A stretch of DNA of 64,000 bases, from NCBI RefSeq assembly GCF_949152215.1, contig NZ_OX424407.1, positions 1,492,530 to 1,556,529 on the forward strand. The letters run 5' to 3'. Both the position numbers and the translations under genes were made by a program. Of this stretch, positions 18,958-27,233 are shown piece after piece; within the stretch, counting starts at the first letter, position 1; the number at the start of each line of letters is the position of its first letter. The stretch comes from Lancefieldella sp. Marseille-Q7238 (GTDB taxonomy: Bacteria > Actinomycetota > Coriobacteriia > Coriobacteriales > Atopobiaceae). The notes below the pieces were generated by a model, which did not search any database, was not told the DNA's origin, and was given only the letters and a program-made list of their open reading frames with translations.

Positions 18958-19802
18958 TGCGCGAATACGATGAAGAAACCCTGCACCATCTGCAGCGCGT
19001 TGAACGCATGATTTTCAAGGATTTTATTGATACATGTGAGCAGCATAACCTTCGCTATTTTGGTATTGCGGGAACAGGTATCGGCGCCTTGCGCCATAAG
19101 GGTTTTATACCTTGGGATGACGATATCGACGTTGCGCTTCCGGCTGAGGATTTCCACAAGCTGCTTGAGATATACGATCGCGAATGGGCTGACAAGTACA
19201 CCATTATCAATACGGAGCGCGACAGCAACTATCCGTTTCCCACGACGCGTATCATGCTCAAGGAAACGCAGTTCTGCGAAGAGGCGCTTGCAACGCTTCC
19301 GCTTGATTTGGGCATCTTCTTAGACGTGTACTGCTTTGACAATGTTTCGGATGATGAAAAAGCTTACAAAAAGCAAGCGAATGACACATGGTTCTGGTCG
19401 CACATGCGCATTCTTGTCGAGGTGCCGCATCCCGTCATTATTGCTGACGGCATCAAGGGCAAGCTATTGCGCGCCGGCGTGGTAATCGGCAGAAGCGTCT
19501 GTAAGCTTTTTCACGTCTCGACACGCAACATGTATAAACGTGAGCAAGAGGCTCGTAACCGCTATGCGCAGGTAAAGACCAAGCGTATTGCCTATATGAA
19601 CGACACCAATAAATGGACGCAGACGTATTATCTTGATGATATTTTTCCAGTAAAGAAACTTGAGTACGAAGGTATGATGGTCGCCTTCCCGCGTGATCTC
19701 GAACACCAGCTTGAACTCATGTATGGTGATTACATGCAGCTTCCGCCTGTCGAGAAACGCAAGAACCATTATCCCGCCCGTTTGGATTTCGGGCCGTACT
19801 GA
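18957..19802 (+). CDS. licD: LicD-family phosphotransferase (copy 1)
   Basis: A 281-residue LicD protein. The family core is IAGTGIGALRHKGFIPWDDDIDVAL (written in parts: GALRHKGFIPW, DDDIDV), with the Asp cluster that binds metal. The typical tail YGDYMQLPPVEKRKNHYPARL is also seen in copy 2 at 26229. LicD enzymes transfer phosphocholine or polyol phosphates from CDP donors to cell-surface sugars. ATG 18957 overlaps the stop of rmlB (TAATG) and follows GAGGGG. It is the last gene of the rmlA-D-B-licD operon and is followed by a strong terminator, so its glycan substrate probably contains rhamnose. Confidence 0.9.
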   Translation: MREYDEETLHHLQRVERMIFKDFIDTCEQHNLRYFGIAGTGIGALRHKGFIPWDDDIDVALPAEDFHKLLEIYDREWADKYTIINTERDSNYPFPTTRIMLKETQFCEEALATLPLDLGIFLDVYCFDNVSDDEKAYKKQANDTWFWSHMRILVEVPHPVIIADGIKGKLLRAGVVIGRSVCKLFHVSTRNMYKREQEARNRYAQVKTKRIAYMNDTNKWTQTYYLDDIFPVKKLEYEGMMVAFPRDLEHQLELMYGDYMQLPPVEKRKNHYPARLDFGPY

Positions 19803-19832
19803 GACGCTCTGAATATCTGACGTGTGTTAAAG

Positions 19833-19866
19833 CGCTACCTGTCGTATATGCAGGTAGCGTTTTTTC
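19833..19866 (+). terminator. Terminator of the rml-licD operon
   Basis: A 9-bp perfect stem, CGCTACCTG / CAGGTAGCG, with a 9-base loop, followed directly by six T residues (19860-19865). It separates the operon from the licCA promoter. Confidence 0.9.
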
Positions 19867-19913
19867 TTGCGTCTGTGTTCAAATTATTGTTATAATGCTG
19901 ATAAATTGAACAC
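19867..19913 (+). promoter_or_regulatory. licCA promoter with inverted repeat around the -10 box
   Basis: TATAAT at 19891-19896 has a weak -35, TTGCGT (19867-19872), 18 bases upstream. The -10 lies in the middle of an 8-bp inverted repeat, GTGTTCAA (19875-19882) and TTGAACAC (19906-19913). Inner bases continue the symmetry in part (ATT / AAAT). A repressor bound here would block the polymerase. The gene it drives carries its own winged-helix domain. Confidence 0.6.
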
Positions 19914-19980
19914 GTTAGTAGTACTATGGCGTTATACCGGCAGTTACGATGCTGCACAGGTATGAACGCAGGGAGGTTGT

Positions 19981-21771
19981 ATGGCACTGACAAAGAATGT
20001 TTTTACTGTTCTGAAGATGTTTGCGAGTACAAATGAAAAGCTCAGCCAGCGTCAGCTTTCTGAGGCAACGGAGCTTTCGCTTGGAACGGTCAACGCTGCT
20101 GTCAAAAGTCTTGAGGATCAAGGACTCATTGAAGACCGCATGATCACTCGAAAGGGCCTGGAAGCGCTTAAACCGTATGCCGTCGACAATGCCATTATTA
20201 TGGCGGCGGGACTTTCTTCTCGCTTTGCTCCCATCTCATACGAAAAGCCGAAAGGCGTATTAAGAGTGCGTGGAGAAGTTTTGATTGAACGTCAGATTCT
20301 CCAGCTTATGGAGGCGGGCATCACTGATATCACCGTGGTTGTGGGATACAAGAAGGAGTACTTCTTTTACCTTGCGGGCAAATACGGCGTTACCATTGTG
20401 GTCAACCCCGACTATGCGACGCGCAATAACAACTCGACGCTCTGGCACGTCAGAAATCAACTGGGCAATACCTATGTCTGTTCATCAGACGACTACTTTA
20501 CCGTCAATCCCTTTGAACATTACGTGTATGGCGCGTACTACTCGGCTGCTTATGTCGCGGGACCTACGAAAGAGTGGTGCCTGAAAGAGGGGCCGGGAGG
20601 TCGTATCACTGGCGTTGAGATTGGTGGTTTTGACGCGTGGGTCATGCTTGGACATGTGTATTTTGACCGTGCTTTCTCAAAACGATTCGTTGAGATTCTC
20701 GAGGCGGTTTACGACAGGCCGGAGACTGCCGATAAACTGTGGGAAGATATCTACGCTGACCATATCAAGCAGCTTCCTATGGCTATTCGCAAATACCCCG
20801 ATGGGGTTATCAATGAGTTTGACTCCCTTGATGAACTGCGTGAATTTGATCCGACCTTTATTGAAAACATTGATTCCGAGATATTTGACAACATCGTTTC
20901 TGTACTGCACTGCGAGAAATCCGACATTCATGACTTTTATCCACTCAAGCAGGGACTTACCAATCTTTCCGCCCATTTTACGGTTGGCTATGGCGAGCAT
21001 GCGCAAGAGTACGTGTATCGCCATCCCGGTGTCGGAACGGAGAAGCTTGTTGACCGAGCAGGCGAAGAGGCAGGTCTTCGCCTTGCTCGAGAGCTGGGCC
21101 TTGATAATACGTTTATCTACGAAGATCAAAAAGAGGGATGGAAAATATCTCACTTTGTGAACAACGCAAAGAATCTTGATCCCCATGATCTTGAGCATCT
21201 GCGGCGAGCCATGGAGATGGACCGTACGCTTCACGAGAGCGGAGCTGTGCTTCAGCGGCACTTCAGCTTTGTTGATGAAGGCCTCAGCTATGAGAAGGTC
21301 TTAAAGGAACGCGGCCCCATTGAGGTTCCCGGTTATTTTGAGCTGCGCGAGAAGGTCTTGAAACTTAAAGCGTATGCCGATGCTGACCATGCCAAAACAG
21401 TCATTTCCCACAATGACTTTTTCTGTCTCAACTTCCTTATTGATGAGAACGATACCTGCAGTCTGATCGATTGGGAATACGCGGGCATGTCTGATGAGGC
21501 AAGTGATTTCGGCACCTTTACAGTATGCTGCGAGCTTTCCGATGAGGAAGCCAACAAAGCCATTGACTATTATTTCGGACGCGCTGCAACGTTTGAAGAG
21601 CGTCGTCACTTCTGGAGCTATGTGGTTTTCGCAGGATGGTGCTGGTACCTTTGGTCACTTGTTAAAGAGGCTGAAGGCGAAAATGTGGGCGAGTGGTTCT
21701 TTATCTATTACCGCTACGCCGCGCAGTATGTAGACCGGCTTCTGAGCTGGTATGAAGAAAATCAAGCGTAA
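19981..21771 (+). CDS. licCA: Fusion: winged-helix domain, LicC-like nucleotidyltransferase, LicA-like choline kinase
   Basis: A 596-residue three-domain protein. Residues 1-68 form a winged helix (LSQRQLSEATELSLGTVNAAVKSL, read as LSQRQLSEAT + SLGTVNAAVKSL). Residues 70-300 form a sugar-type nucleotidyltransferase of the LicC class (IIMAAGLSSRFAPI, SSDDYFTVNPF, VMLGHVYFD). Residues 320-590 form a choline-kinase/APH fold with ISHNDFFCLNFLID (catalytic HxD-N) and LIDWEYAGM. Together it should phosphorylate choline (or a similar amino alcohol) and couple it to CTP, giving CDP-choline for LicD. ATG 19981 follows AGGGAGG. licB follows 29 bases later. The substrate could differ from choline. Confidence 0.85.
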   Translation: MALTKNVFTVLKMFASTNEKLSQRQLSEATELSLGTVNAAVKSLEDQGLIEDRMITRKGLEALKPYAVDNAIIMAAGLSSRFAPISYEKPKGVLRVRGEVLIERQILQLMEAGITDITVVVGYKKEYFFYLAGKYGVTIVVNPDYATRNNNSTLWHVRNQLGNTYVCSSDDYFTVNPFEHYVYGAYYSAAYVAGPTKEWCLKEGPGGRITGVEIGGFDAWVMLGHVYFDRAFSKRFVEILEAVYDRPETADKLWEDIYADHIKQLPMAIRKYPDGVINEFDSLDELREFDPTFIENIDSEIFDNIVSVLHCEKSDIHDFYPLKQGLTNLSAHFTVGYGEHAQEYVYRHPGVGTEKLVDRAGEEAGLRLARELGLDNTFIYEDQKEGWKISHFVNNAKNLDPHDLEHLRRAMEMDRTLHESGAVLQRHFSFVDEGLSYEKVLKERGPIEVPGYFELREKVLKLKAYADADHAKTVISHNDFFCLNFLIDENDTCSLIDWEYAGMSDEASDFGTFTVCCELSDEEANKAIDYYFGRAATFEERRHFWSYVVFAGWCWYLWSLVKEAEGENVGEWFFIYYRYAAQYVDRLLSWYEENQA

Positions 21772-21800
21772 GGCATCGGACGGGAAGGCAGGACCTTACT

Positions 21801-22748
21801 ATGCAATACGGATTGGCGAGCGGCATCCTTTGGGCGGTCGATACGGTAATTTTAGGTGTGGCTCTTGGCATGGCGCCGTATCTTGACGCGTCTCAGGCAT
21901 CGATTGTCAGCGCGTGTGCGCATGATGTTTTTGCAGCATTGATCCTCTTGGTATTCATGGGCGCTCGGGGACGTCTGAAAGATACCGTTTCCGCTCTGAA
22001 AACGCGCAGTGGAAAAGTGGTTATGCTTGGCGCGCTGCTTGGTGGCCCTATCGGTATGAGTGGCTATCTTGCGGCCATCAACAATATCGGACCGGGTTAT
22101 ACAGCAGCTATTTCCGCTTTTTATCCTGCGGTTGGTTCGGTTCTGGCCTGGCTTTTGCTGAAGGAACGCATGAATCTCAAACAAGTGCTGGCACTTCTCG
22201 CGGCGCTTGTGGGCGTCATGCTTATGGGGCTTACTTCAGCCGATGCTGTTACCGGGAACGGCAACGTAGTCGTTGGCATCATCGGCGTTTGCGCCTGCGT
22301 TTTTGGATGGGGTTCTGAGGCGGTCATTTTAGCCTGGGGTATGCAAGATGCCGCCGTTGACAATGAAACTGCGCTTCAGATTCGCGAGACCACTTCAGCT
22401 CTTGCCTATGGCATTGTTGTGGTTCCCCTGACGGGTTCGTTTGGCTTTGCCGTTCAGACGGCGGTGTCGCCGGCAAATGTCGTTGTTCTTCTCGCTGCTT
22501 TAGCCGGTACCGTATCGTATCTCTTCTACTACAAAGCGATTGACGCTATTGGAGCCTCTCGCGGCATGGCGCTGAACATTTCGTATTCTGCATGGGCTGT
22601 TATTTTTGCGGCTCTTGCGGGCGTGCTGCTGCCGGCCATCATGCCTGAGGCGATACCGACGCCGCTAGCCGCAGTGTGTTGTATCGTCATCATTATAGGT
22701 ACGGTGCTCTCAGCGACGCCCGACTGGCGCGAACTCAAAATCAAGTGA
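21801..22748 (+). CDS. licB: DMT-family permease, LicB-like (choline uptake)
   Basis: A 315-residue transporter of the drug/metabolite (EamA) superfamily with ten hydrophobic segments in two EamA-like halves (SGYLAAINNIGPGYTAAISAFYPAVG in the first; GTVSYLFYYKAIDAIGASRGMALN in the second, quoted as YLFYYKAIDAIGASRGMA). Gene order directly after the LicC-LicA fusion matches licB of Haemophilus and Streptococcus, where the protein imports choline. It would feed the kinase domain next door. ATG 21801 has GGAAGG about 12 bases upstream. It ends 18 bases before the stop of the converging gene. Confidence 0.85.
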   Translation: MQYGLASGILWAVDTVILGVALGMAPYLDASQASIVSACAHDVFAALILLVFMGARGRLKDTVSALKTRSGKVVMLGALLGGPIGMSGYLAAINNIGPGYTAAISAFYPAVGSVLAWLLLKERMNLKQVLALLAALVGVMLMGLTSADAVTGNGNVVVGIIGVCACVFGWGSEAVILAWGMQDAAVDNETALQIRETTSALAYGIVVVPLTGSFGFAVQTAVSPANVVVLLAALAGTVSYLFYYKAIDAIGASRGMALNISYSAWAVIFAALAGVLLPAIMPEAIPTPLAAVCCIVIIIGTVLSATPDWRELKIK

Positions 22749-22765
22749 GAATCTTAGGAGAAAAC

Positions 22766-24109
22766 TTAGTCGATTCTGAGGGTGTCAGGGTTGTTGTAGT
22801 AGTCGCCCATAATCTGACAGAGTGCGGATGAAATGTCTCGCGTGATGTAAGAATTTTCCCGACCCGTGGATACCGCTTGCACAAAGGTGATGAGTTCGTA
22901 GCGAAATCCTTCGCCTTCAAGCTGATAAAAGTAGCGCTTATTGTCGGCAGGGTTCTCGTAGCGGATTTCAAAGTAGTCAGTCTTCCACCAGGGCGCGGGG
23001 ACATACACGTAGGCATCGGTGCCGGAGACGATCAGTTCGCCTTCAGATTTAACGCCGGTAGCTACCTTCATGGAGGCAACCGCATTCGGGTACACCAAAT
23101 CAATCTTGGTGAATTCCCCTTCGTGCACATAGCCCTTCTCGCCGCGGGCGACTATCTGCCTGGATGTATAGCCGGTGCCCAAAAGCTGGAAAATGGGAAG
23201 CAGCGCGATGGGACCCCATTCGCCCATGCCGCCCCAGTTGGCGCCCGAAACCGCGTTGTCGTCTTTGCTGTAACGGAGTGTGGTGCAAGTCGCGTCGACG
23301 GAGACGACCTTACCAATTTTCCCACCCTTGACCAGCAGACAGAGTCGGTGATACGCCGTGGAATAGGCGGTCTTGATGGCGTCTTGGAGCACAAGGTTGT
23401 GTTCGCTTGCGTATGACGCCAGCGCCTCGCCTTCATGGGTCGTGAGAGCAAACGGAGACTCGCACAACACATGCTTGCCCGCCTTGAGCGCATGCTCCAC
23501 CTGCGCGTGGTGCAACAGCGGGTCGGAAGAGATGATTACCGCATCTACGGCGGCGAGAAGTTCGTCGATGTTACTTGTGACCAAGGGGAGTGTGGCGAGT
23601 CCTTTAGCGAGCGACTCTTTGTGGGAAGTTGCGACCCCTACAATCTCCATGCCGTTGACAAACCGGGCTTGCCGGCGGTACTTGTCCAGCCAGGGAGCGT
23701 CACCGATGAGGCCGACTTTGAGACGGTTGTCCTCTGCACGCAGGCTTGTGCTTGAGATACCTTTGGTGCGATCGAGATATACCACCTTGCAGTAGTCGGA
23801 AAGGTAATCAAACTTGTCTTTCCAATCGGAGCCGATGGCAAAAATGTCAATACCATAGCGTTTGATATCGTCAATCTTTTGACCTTCGTACTCTTCGACA
23901 ATAATTTCGTCGGCAAGACCGGTCTCACGTACGTTTTCGATGCGTTCGGAAAGCGATTGCGTAACGTTAATCTTTCCGCGGGCCATATCGTAGGCCTCGG
24001 CCGTTACGCCGACGATAAGGTAGTCCCCAAGCTCTTTTGCCCGTTTGAGAAGGTTGATATGACCGTAATGAAGTAGGTCAAAAGTACCGTATGTAATTAC
24101 CTTTGTCAT
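22766..24109 (-). CDS. Fusion: glycerol-3-phosphate cytidylyltransferase-like + Gfo/Idh/MocA-like domain
   Basis: A 447-residue two-domain protein. Residues 1-130 form a TagD/GCT-type cytidylyltransferase with TYGTFDLLHYGHINLL (HxGH in HYGH) and the second signature KGISSTSLR. Residues 135-447 resemble Gfo/Idh/MocA oxidoreductases, but the nucleotide loop reads VGLIGDAPWLDKY rather than GxGxxG. The EKP motif is CESPF, lacking the catalytic Lys, so this half may bind but not oxidise. It likely makes a CDP-alcohol, possibly one made from the product of the aminotransferase encoded 3 bases upstream. ATG 24109 follows AAGGAAG. Confidence 0.8.
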   Translation of the reverse strand: MTKVITYGTFDLLHYGHINLLKRAKELGDYLIVGVTAEAYDMARGKINVTQSLSERIENVRETGLADEIIVEEYEGQKIDDIKRYGIDIFAIGSDWKDKFDYLSDYCKVVYLDRTKGISSTSLRAEDNRLKVGLIGDAPWLDKYRRQARFVNGMEIVGVATSHKESLAKGLATLPLVTSNIDELLAAVDAVIISSDPLLHHAQVEHALKAGKHVLCESPFALTTHEGEALASYASEHNLVLQDAIKTAYSTAYHRLCLLVKGGKIGKVVSVDATCTTLRYSKDDNAVSGANWGGMGEWGPIALLPIFQLLGTGYTSRQIVARGEKGYVHEGEFTKIDLVYPNAVASMKVATGVKSEGELIVSGTDAYVYVPAPWWKTDYFEIRYENPADNKRYFYQLEGEGFRYELITFVQAVSTGRENSYITRDISSALCQIMGDYYNNPDTLRID

Positions 24110-24112
24110 AGA

Positions 24113-25198
24113 TTACTTCCTTGGAGTCAGAAGACCTCGACGCTTGAGATCAAAGAGAGCTGCTACCAGAAGAGCGTTGTCGCTGAGCGGGTGACATCCG
24201 ATATGACCCACACGGAACGAGGTGTCGGCGTTGGCTCCGCCATTTGGACAGACCCACATACCGTAATCGTCTTTCAGGGTCTGGAAGATGTGCTTTGCGG
24301 AATAGGTGCGCGTATGCAAAAACGTTACGGCATTCGAGGGAGAAACAAGGCGCATGTCAAAAGGCAGATCCGCTGCGCGCTCACGGAAGTCTCGCGCGAC
24401 GGTGGCCGTGCGTGCAACTTCCGCGTCGGCGCCTCCGGTTTCTTCAATCATCTGAAGACGCTTGTTGATCTGAATGAGGGTGCTGACGGCAGGGGTAAAG
24501 GGAGTCTGTCCCCGCTGGCCGTTTTCGAGCAGAGCATTAAGGTCCAAGTACATGCACGGCGCTTTAATGTTTGTGATGCGCTCGACAGCATGAGGAGCAA
24601 GCACAATTGGAGCTATGCCCGGAGGGCAGGCAAGAGCCTTTTGCGCGCCTGTAATCAGTACGCCTGCTCCTAAGGCTTCCATATCAAAGGGGTCAGCTAA
24701 AAACGAACTAATGCCGTCAACAATGAGAAAAAGATTGTTCTTCTCGCAAAAACGGGCGATAAGGTCCGCGTCGTACAGGATGCCTTGAGAGGTCTCACCC
24801 AAATTGACAAGAAATGCGGTGTAGCCTTTGCCGTCAAAAGGAGATAAGTCGGCTTCGGTAAGGGGAGTACCGTAGGCAAGTTCAAGAGCGGTATGAGGAA
24901 TCTCGTGGAGTTCAAGCATCTGGCGGAAGCGATGTCCGAAACTGCCACCGTCAACCACGAGCGCTTTATCATCGCGGGTTAATGTACCTGTGACTACGGC
25001 TTCCATGGCAGAAGTGCCGGAGCCCGTGACAAATACGGCGCGAGAGTCTTTTGGAGCATGTGCCATCTTGCAGAGGAGCCGCTCGTTTTCGAGCATGACG
25101 GCGGAAAACTCCGGGGTTCTGAAATAAGGAACATCTTGTGCGCCCAGCGCGCGAATCTCATCAGCGGATGGTACGGGTCCAACGGCAAAGTTAAGCAT
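24113..25198 (-). CDS. Class V PLP aminotransferase (alanine-glyoxylate/PhnW-like)
   Basis: A 361-residue fold-type I aminotransferase. The N-terminus NFAVGPVPSADEIRA matches the alanine-glyoxylate/serine-pyruvate and 2-aminoethylphosphonate transaminase family. The glycine-rich cofactor segment is TGSGTSAMEA, the Asp contacting the pyridine ring lies in LIVDGISS, and the PLP Lys is in GAQKALACPPG. The substrate is unknown. It is translationally close to the cytidylyltransferase fusion (stop and start 3 bases apart), so its product is probably an amino-alcohol phosphate or an amino acid for CDP activation. No phosphonate (PepM) gene is seen, which speaks against an aminoethylphosphonate route here. 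GGAGAG precedes ATG 25198. Confidence 0.8.
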   Translation of the reverse strand: MLNFAVGPVPSADEIRALGAQDVPYFRTPEFSAVMLENERLLCKMAHAPKDSRAVFVTGSGTSAMEAVVTGTLTRDDKALVVDGGSFGHRFRQMLELHEIPHTALELAYGTPLTEADLSPFDGKGYTAFLVNLGETSQGILYDADLIARFCEKNNLFLIVDGISSFLADPFDMEALGAGVLITGAQKALACPPGIAPIVLAPHAVERITNIKAPCMYLDLNALLENGQRGQTPFTPAVSTLIQINKRLQMIEETGGADAEVARTATVARDFRERAADLPFDMRLVSPSNAVTFLHTRTYSAKHIFQTLKDDYGMWVCPNGGANADTSFRVGHIGCHPLSDNALLVAALFDLKRRGLLTPRK

Positions 25199-25346
25199 GG
25201 CTCTCCAATGATTTTTGGTCAGAACGTTTTAAGTATACAAGGCATGGAAGGCGACTGCGCCGCTCGTGAAGGGCAAGAGCTTATACAAGAAATGCAGGAG
25301 CGGCCTCAAGAGGTGCAGAGAGGCCTTGACCGCAAGACAGCCTTTC

Positions 25347-26138
25347 TCACCCATTGCTTTTTTGACCTCTTTTGTAGGCAAGGTTGATAAGTTCCGCTAT
25401 AGGAGCCGGCCAGAACTTTTTAAGCATTGCAAGGTCTTCTGCCTCGCGGCGGTTATCGCGTATGAGATGGCTGGTTTCGGAATCTTCATGAATCCGATGG
25501 AGCATCAAAATATTTGTGTTGTAAAGGAAATCCCCCTCCTTGCGGCTGATTTTCTCCCATGCCTGCCAATCGAGGTTTGAGCCGAATCCGGCTTCAAAAA
25601 CAGGAAGCTCAAGATTGGGGAGGCAGAGGGTGACAGAAGGGCAGCAGATGGCACACCCCAGCTCAAGCGCGCGTCGCTTTGCCCATCGTTTGCCTGCGTT
25701 TTCAAGCTTGCCAAGGGAATAGAGCAGACGGCGCTTGACATTCAACAGTCTGTTGTCGTTCACTTCACGCCCGTCTCTGAGCTCGCTGTAATTGGTGAAG
25801 TATATGAGAGGTAAAATTGAAGAGTTTATGCGCGTAAGCATTTCTTCGGCATAGGCGGGCTTGTATATATCGTCCTGGTGAGCGATAGTTACTAAAGGAG
25901 TGTCGCAGCAGCTGACGGCAAAGTTCCAATCTCCGGCGATGCCTCCGGGTCCGTCATTGACATACATTCTGATGTCGTACTTCTCGCAAAGGCCGCGAAT
26001 CAAATCATTGGGAGTGGAGGTTGCGAGGAGTAGCGTAGTAGAGAGCGTCTGCTCCTTAAGCGAGTGGATGAGCTCTTCCAAATACGGGCTTTCCCCGTAG
26101 GCGCATATAGCAAAGGTGTGATCGGCTGATGTGTACAT
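25347..26138 (-). CDS. Family 2 glycosyltransferase
   Basis: A 263-residue GT2 (GT-A fold) enzyme when started at ATG 26138 (GGGATG upstream), which is the position where the family sequence begins (TFAICAYGESPYLEELIHSL). The frame stays open further, to 26387, but that stretch overlaps the divergent licD copy and does not look like protein. The nucleotide-sugar region continues with ATSTPNDLIRGLCEKY, the metal-binding part is VTIAHQDDIY, and GSNLDWQAWE is a likely acceptor-side loop. It lacks membrane spans and probably acts at the inner membrane face. The donor and acceptor cannot be told. Confidence 0.8.
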   Translation of the reverse strand: MYTSADHTFAICAYGESPYLEELIHSLKEQTLSTTLLLATSTPNDLIRGLCEKYDIRMYVNDGPGGIAGDWNFAVSCCDTPLVTIAHQDDIYKPAYAEEMLTRINSSILPLIYFTNYSELRDGREVNDNRLLNVKRRLLYSLGKLENAGKRWAKRRALELGCAICCPSVTLCLPNLELPVFEAGFGSNLDWQAWEKISRKEGDFLYNTNILMLHRIHEDSETSHLIRDNRREAEDLAMLKKFWPAPIAELINLAYKRGQKSNG

Positions 26139-26228
26139 GATATCATCCCGTCGTGAGGCGTTTGTTGTGGAGCGTTTTATTACCTGTATTATAGAAACAT
26201 TGACCGAAACTTGTCGGCTGGAGTCTTT

Positions 26229-27149
26229 GTGGGATTTGAAACGTATAGAAGCTATGATGACCCAAAGGAATTGCGCCGGGTCCAGATTCTTTCCACCATG
26301 CTGATGGACGAGCTTGATCGTGTCTGTGGTGAGCTGGGTATTTCCTATCAAGCGTACGGCGGTACCGAGATTGGTGCCATTCGGCATAAGGGTTTCATTC
26401 CCTGGGATGACGATGTGGACATTTCGATGTTTCGCGAGGACTATGAGACGTTTCTCTCAGAGGGTCCGTCGCGTATCCGACCGGATTTCATCATTCAAAA
26501 CGGCCGTACCGACGACTTCTTTCCTGCGGTGAATTCTAACCTGTCTTTGAGAGATACGGTCTGCGTACCTGACGAGTTCATGGGCTGTCCGTTTACCTAT
26601 GCTATCTCCATTGGCATCTTCCCGTTCGACAAGGTCCCCCAAGATCCAAAAATATATGCCCGCGCGCGGCGGCATACCTGGTTTTGGGGACGTCTGAATT
26701 TCCTGCGCGCAACACCCAGGCCGCATATACCTTTGGGAGGCTGGAAACGCAAAGTGGCTCTCGTGGGGTGTTTTTTGATTCACTGGGCTTTACGAATTCT
26801 GCATGTTCCGTCAAAGTTCATTTTGAGCCATTGGGACAGGGCGGCTCGTCTTGGTGAGCATGAAAAAACCGACGTTTACGCCAGTTTCGTTGAGCCTGAT
26901 CCCGAAAATTGGACCATGAGCAAAAGCGATGTATTTCCGACCGTTCGTGTTCCGTTTGAAGACATCACTACGGTTCTTCCCAAAGAATACGACAAGCTTT
27001 TGCGGTTGGGATACGGTGATTACATGCAGCTCCCTCCGGAGGGTGATCGTAAGAACCATCATCCTGGCAGACTTGATTTTGGCAAGTGGAAAGACATCGA
27101 TGTTACCAAGGGAAGCCGGGATGCCTTTAAGGCCTTCGGCACCATGTAG
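26229..27149 (+). CDS. licD: LicD-family phosphotransferase (copy 2)
   Basis: A 306-residue LicD protein, paralogous to the one at 18957. The core GAIRHKGFIPWDDDVDISM and the tail YGDYMQLPPEGDRKNHHPGRL (given as YGDYMQLPP and RKNHHPGRLDFG) match it closely. GTG 26229 is chosen because GGAG lies 6-7 bases upstream; TTG 26211 has no ribosome site. It is divergent from the GT2 gene. With two LicD copies, one may use CDP-choline and the other a second CDP-activated group such as the one made by the aminotransferase/cytidylyltransferase pair (inference). Confidence 0.88.
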   Translation: MGFETYRSYDDPKELRRVQILSTMLMDELDRVCGELGISYQAYGGTEIGAIRHKGFIPWDDDVDISMFREDYETFLSEGPSRIRPDFIIQNGRTDDFFPAVNSNLSLRDTVCVPDEFMGCPFTYAISIGIFPFDKVPQDPKIYARARRHTWFWGRLNFLRATPRPHIPLGGWKRKVALVGCFLIHWALRILHVPSKFILSHWDRAARLGEHEKTDVYASFVEPDPENWTMSKSDVFPTVRVPFEDITTVLPKEYDKLLRLGYGDYMQLPPEGDRKNHHPGRLDFGKWKDIDVTKGSRDAFKAFGTM

Positions 27150-27233
27150 ACCGCACGTCCCGCCACTCGTAGTTTGAGACGAGTGACATACGGGAAACGT
27201 AGAACGTGAAGTGAAGTACGGCGAGAAGGGCTC

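Noticed and set aside
26139-26387. Longer start for the GT2 gene at 26387
   Set aside because: It overlaps the divergent licD gene and has no ribosome site; the family start is at 26138.
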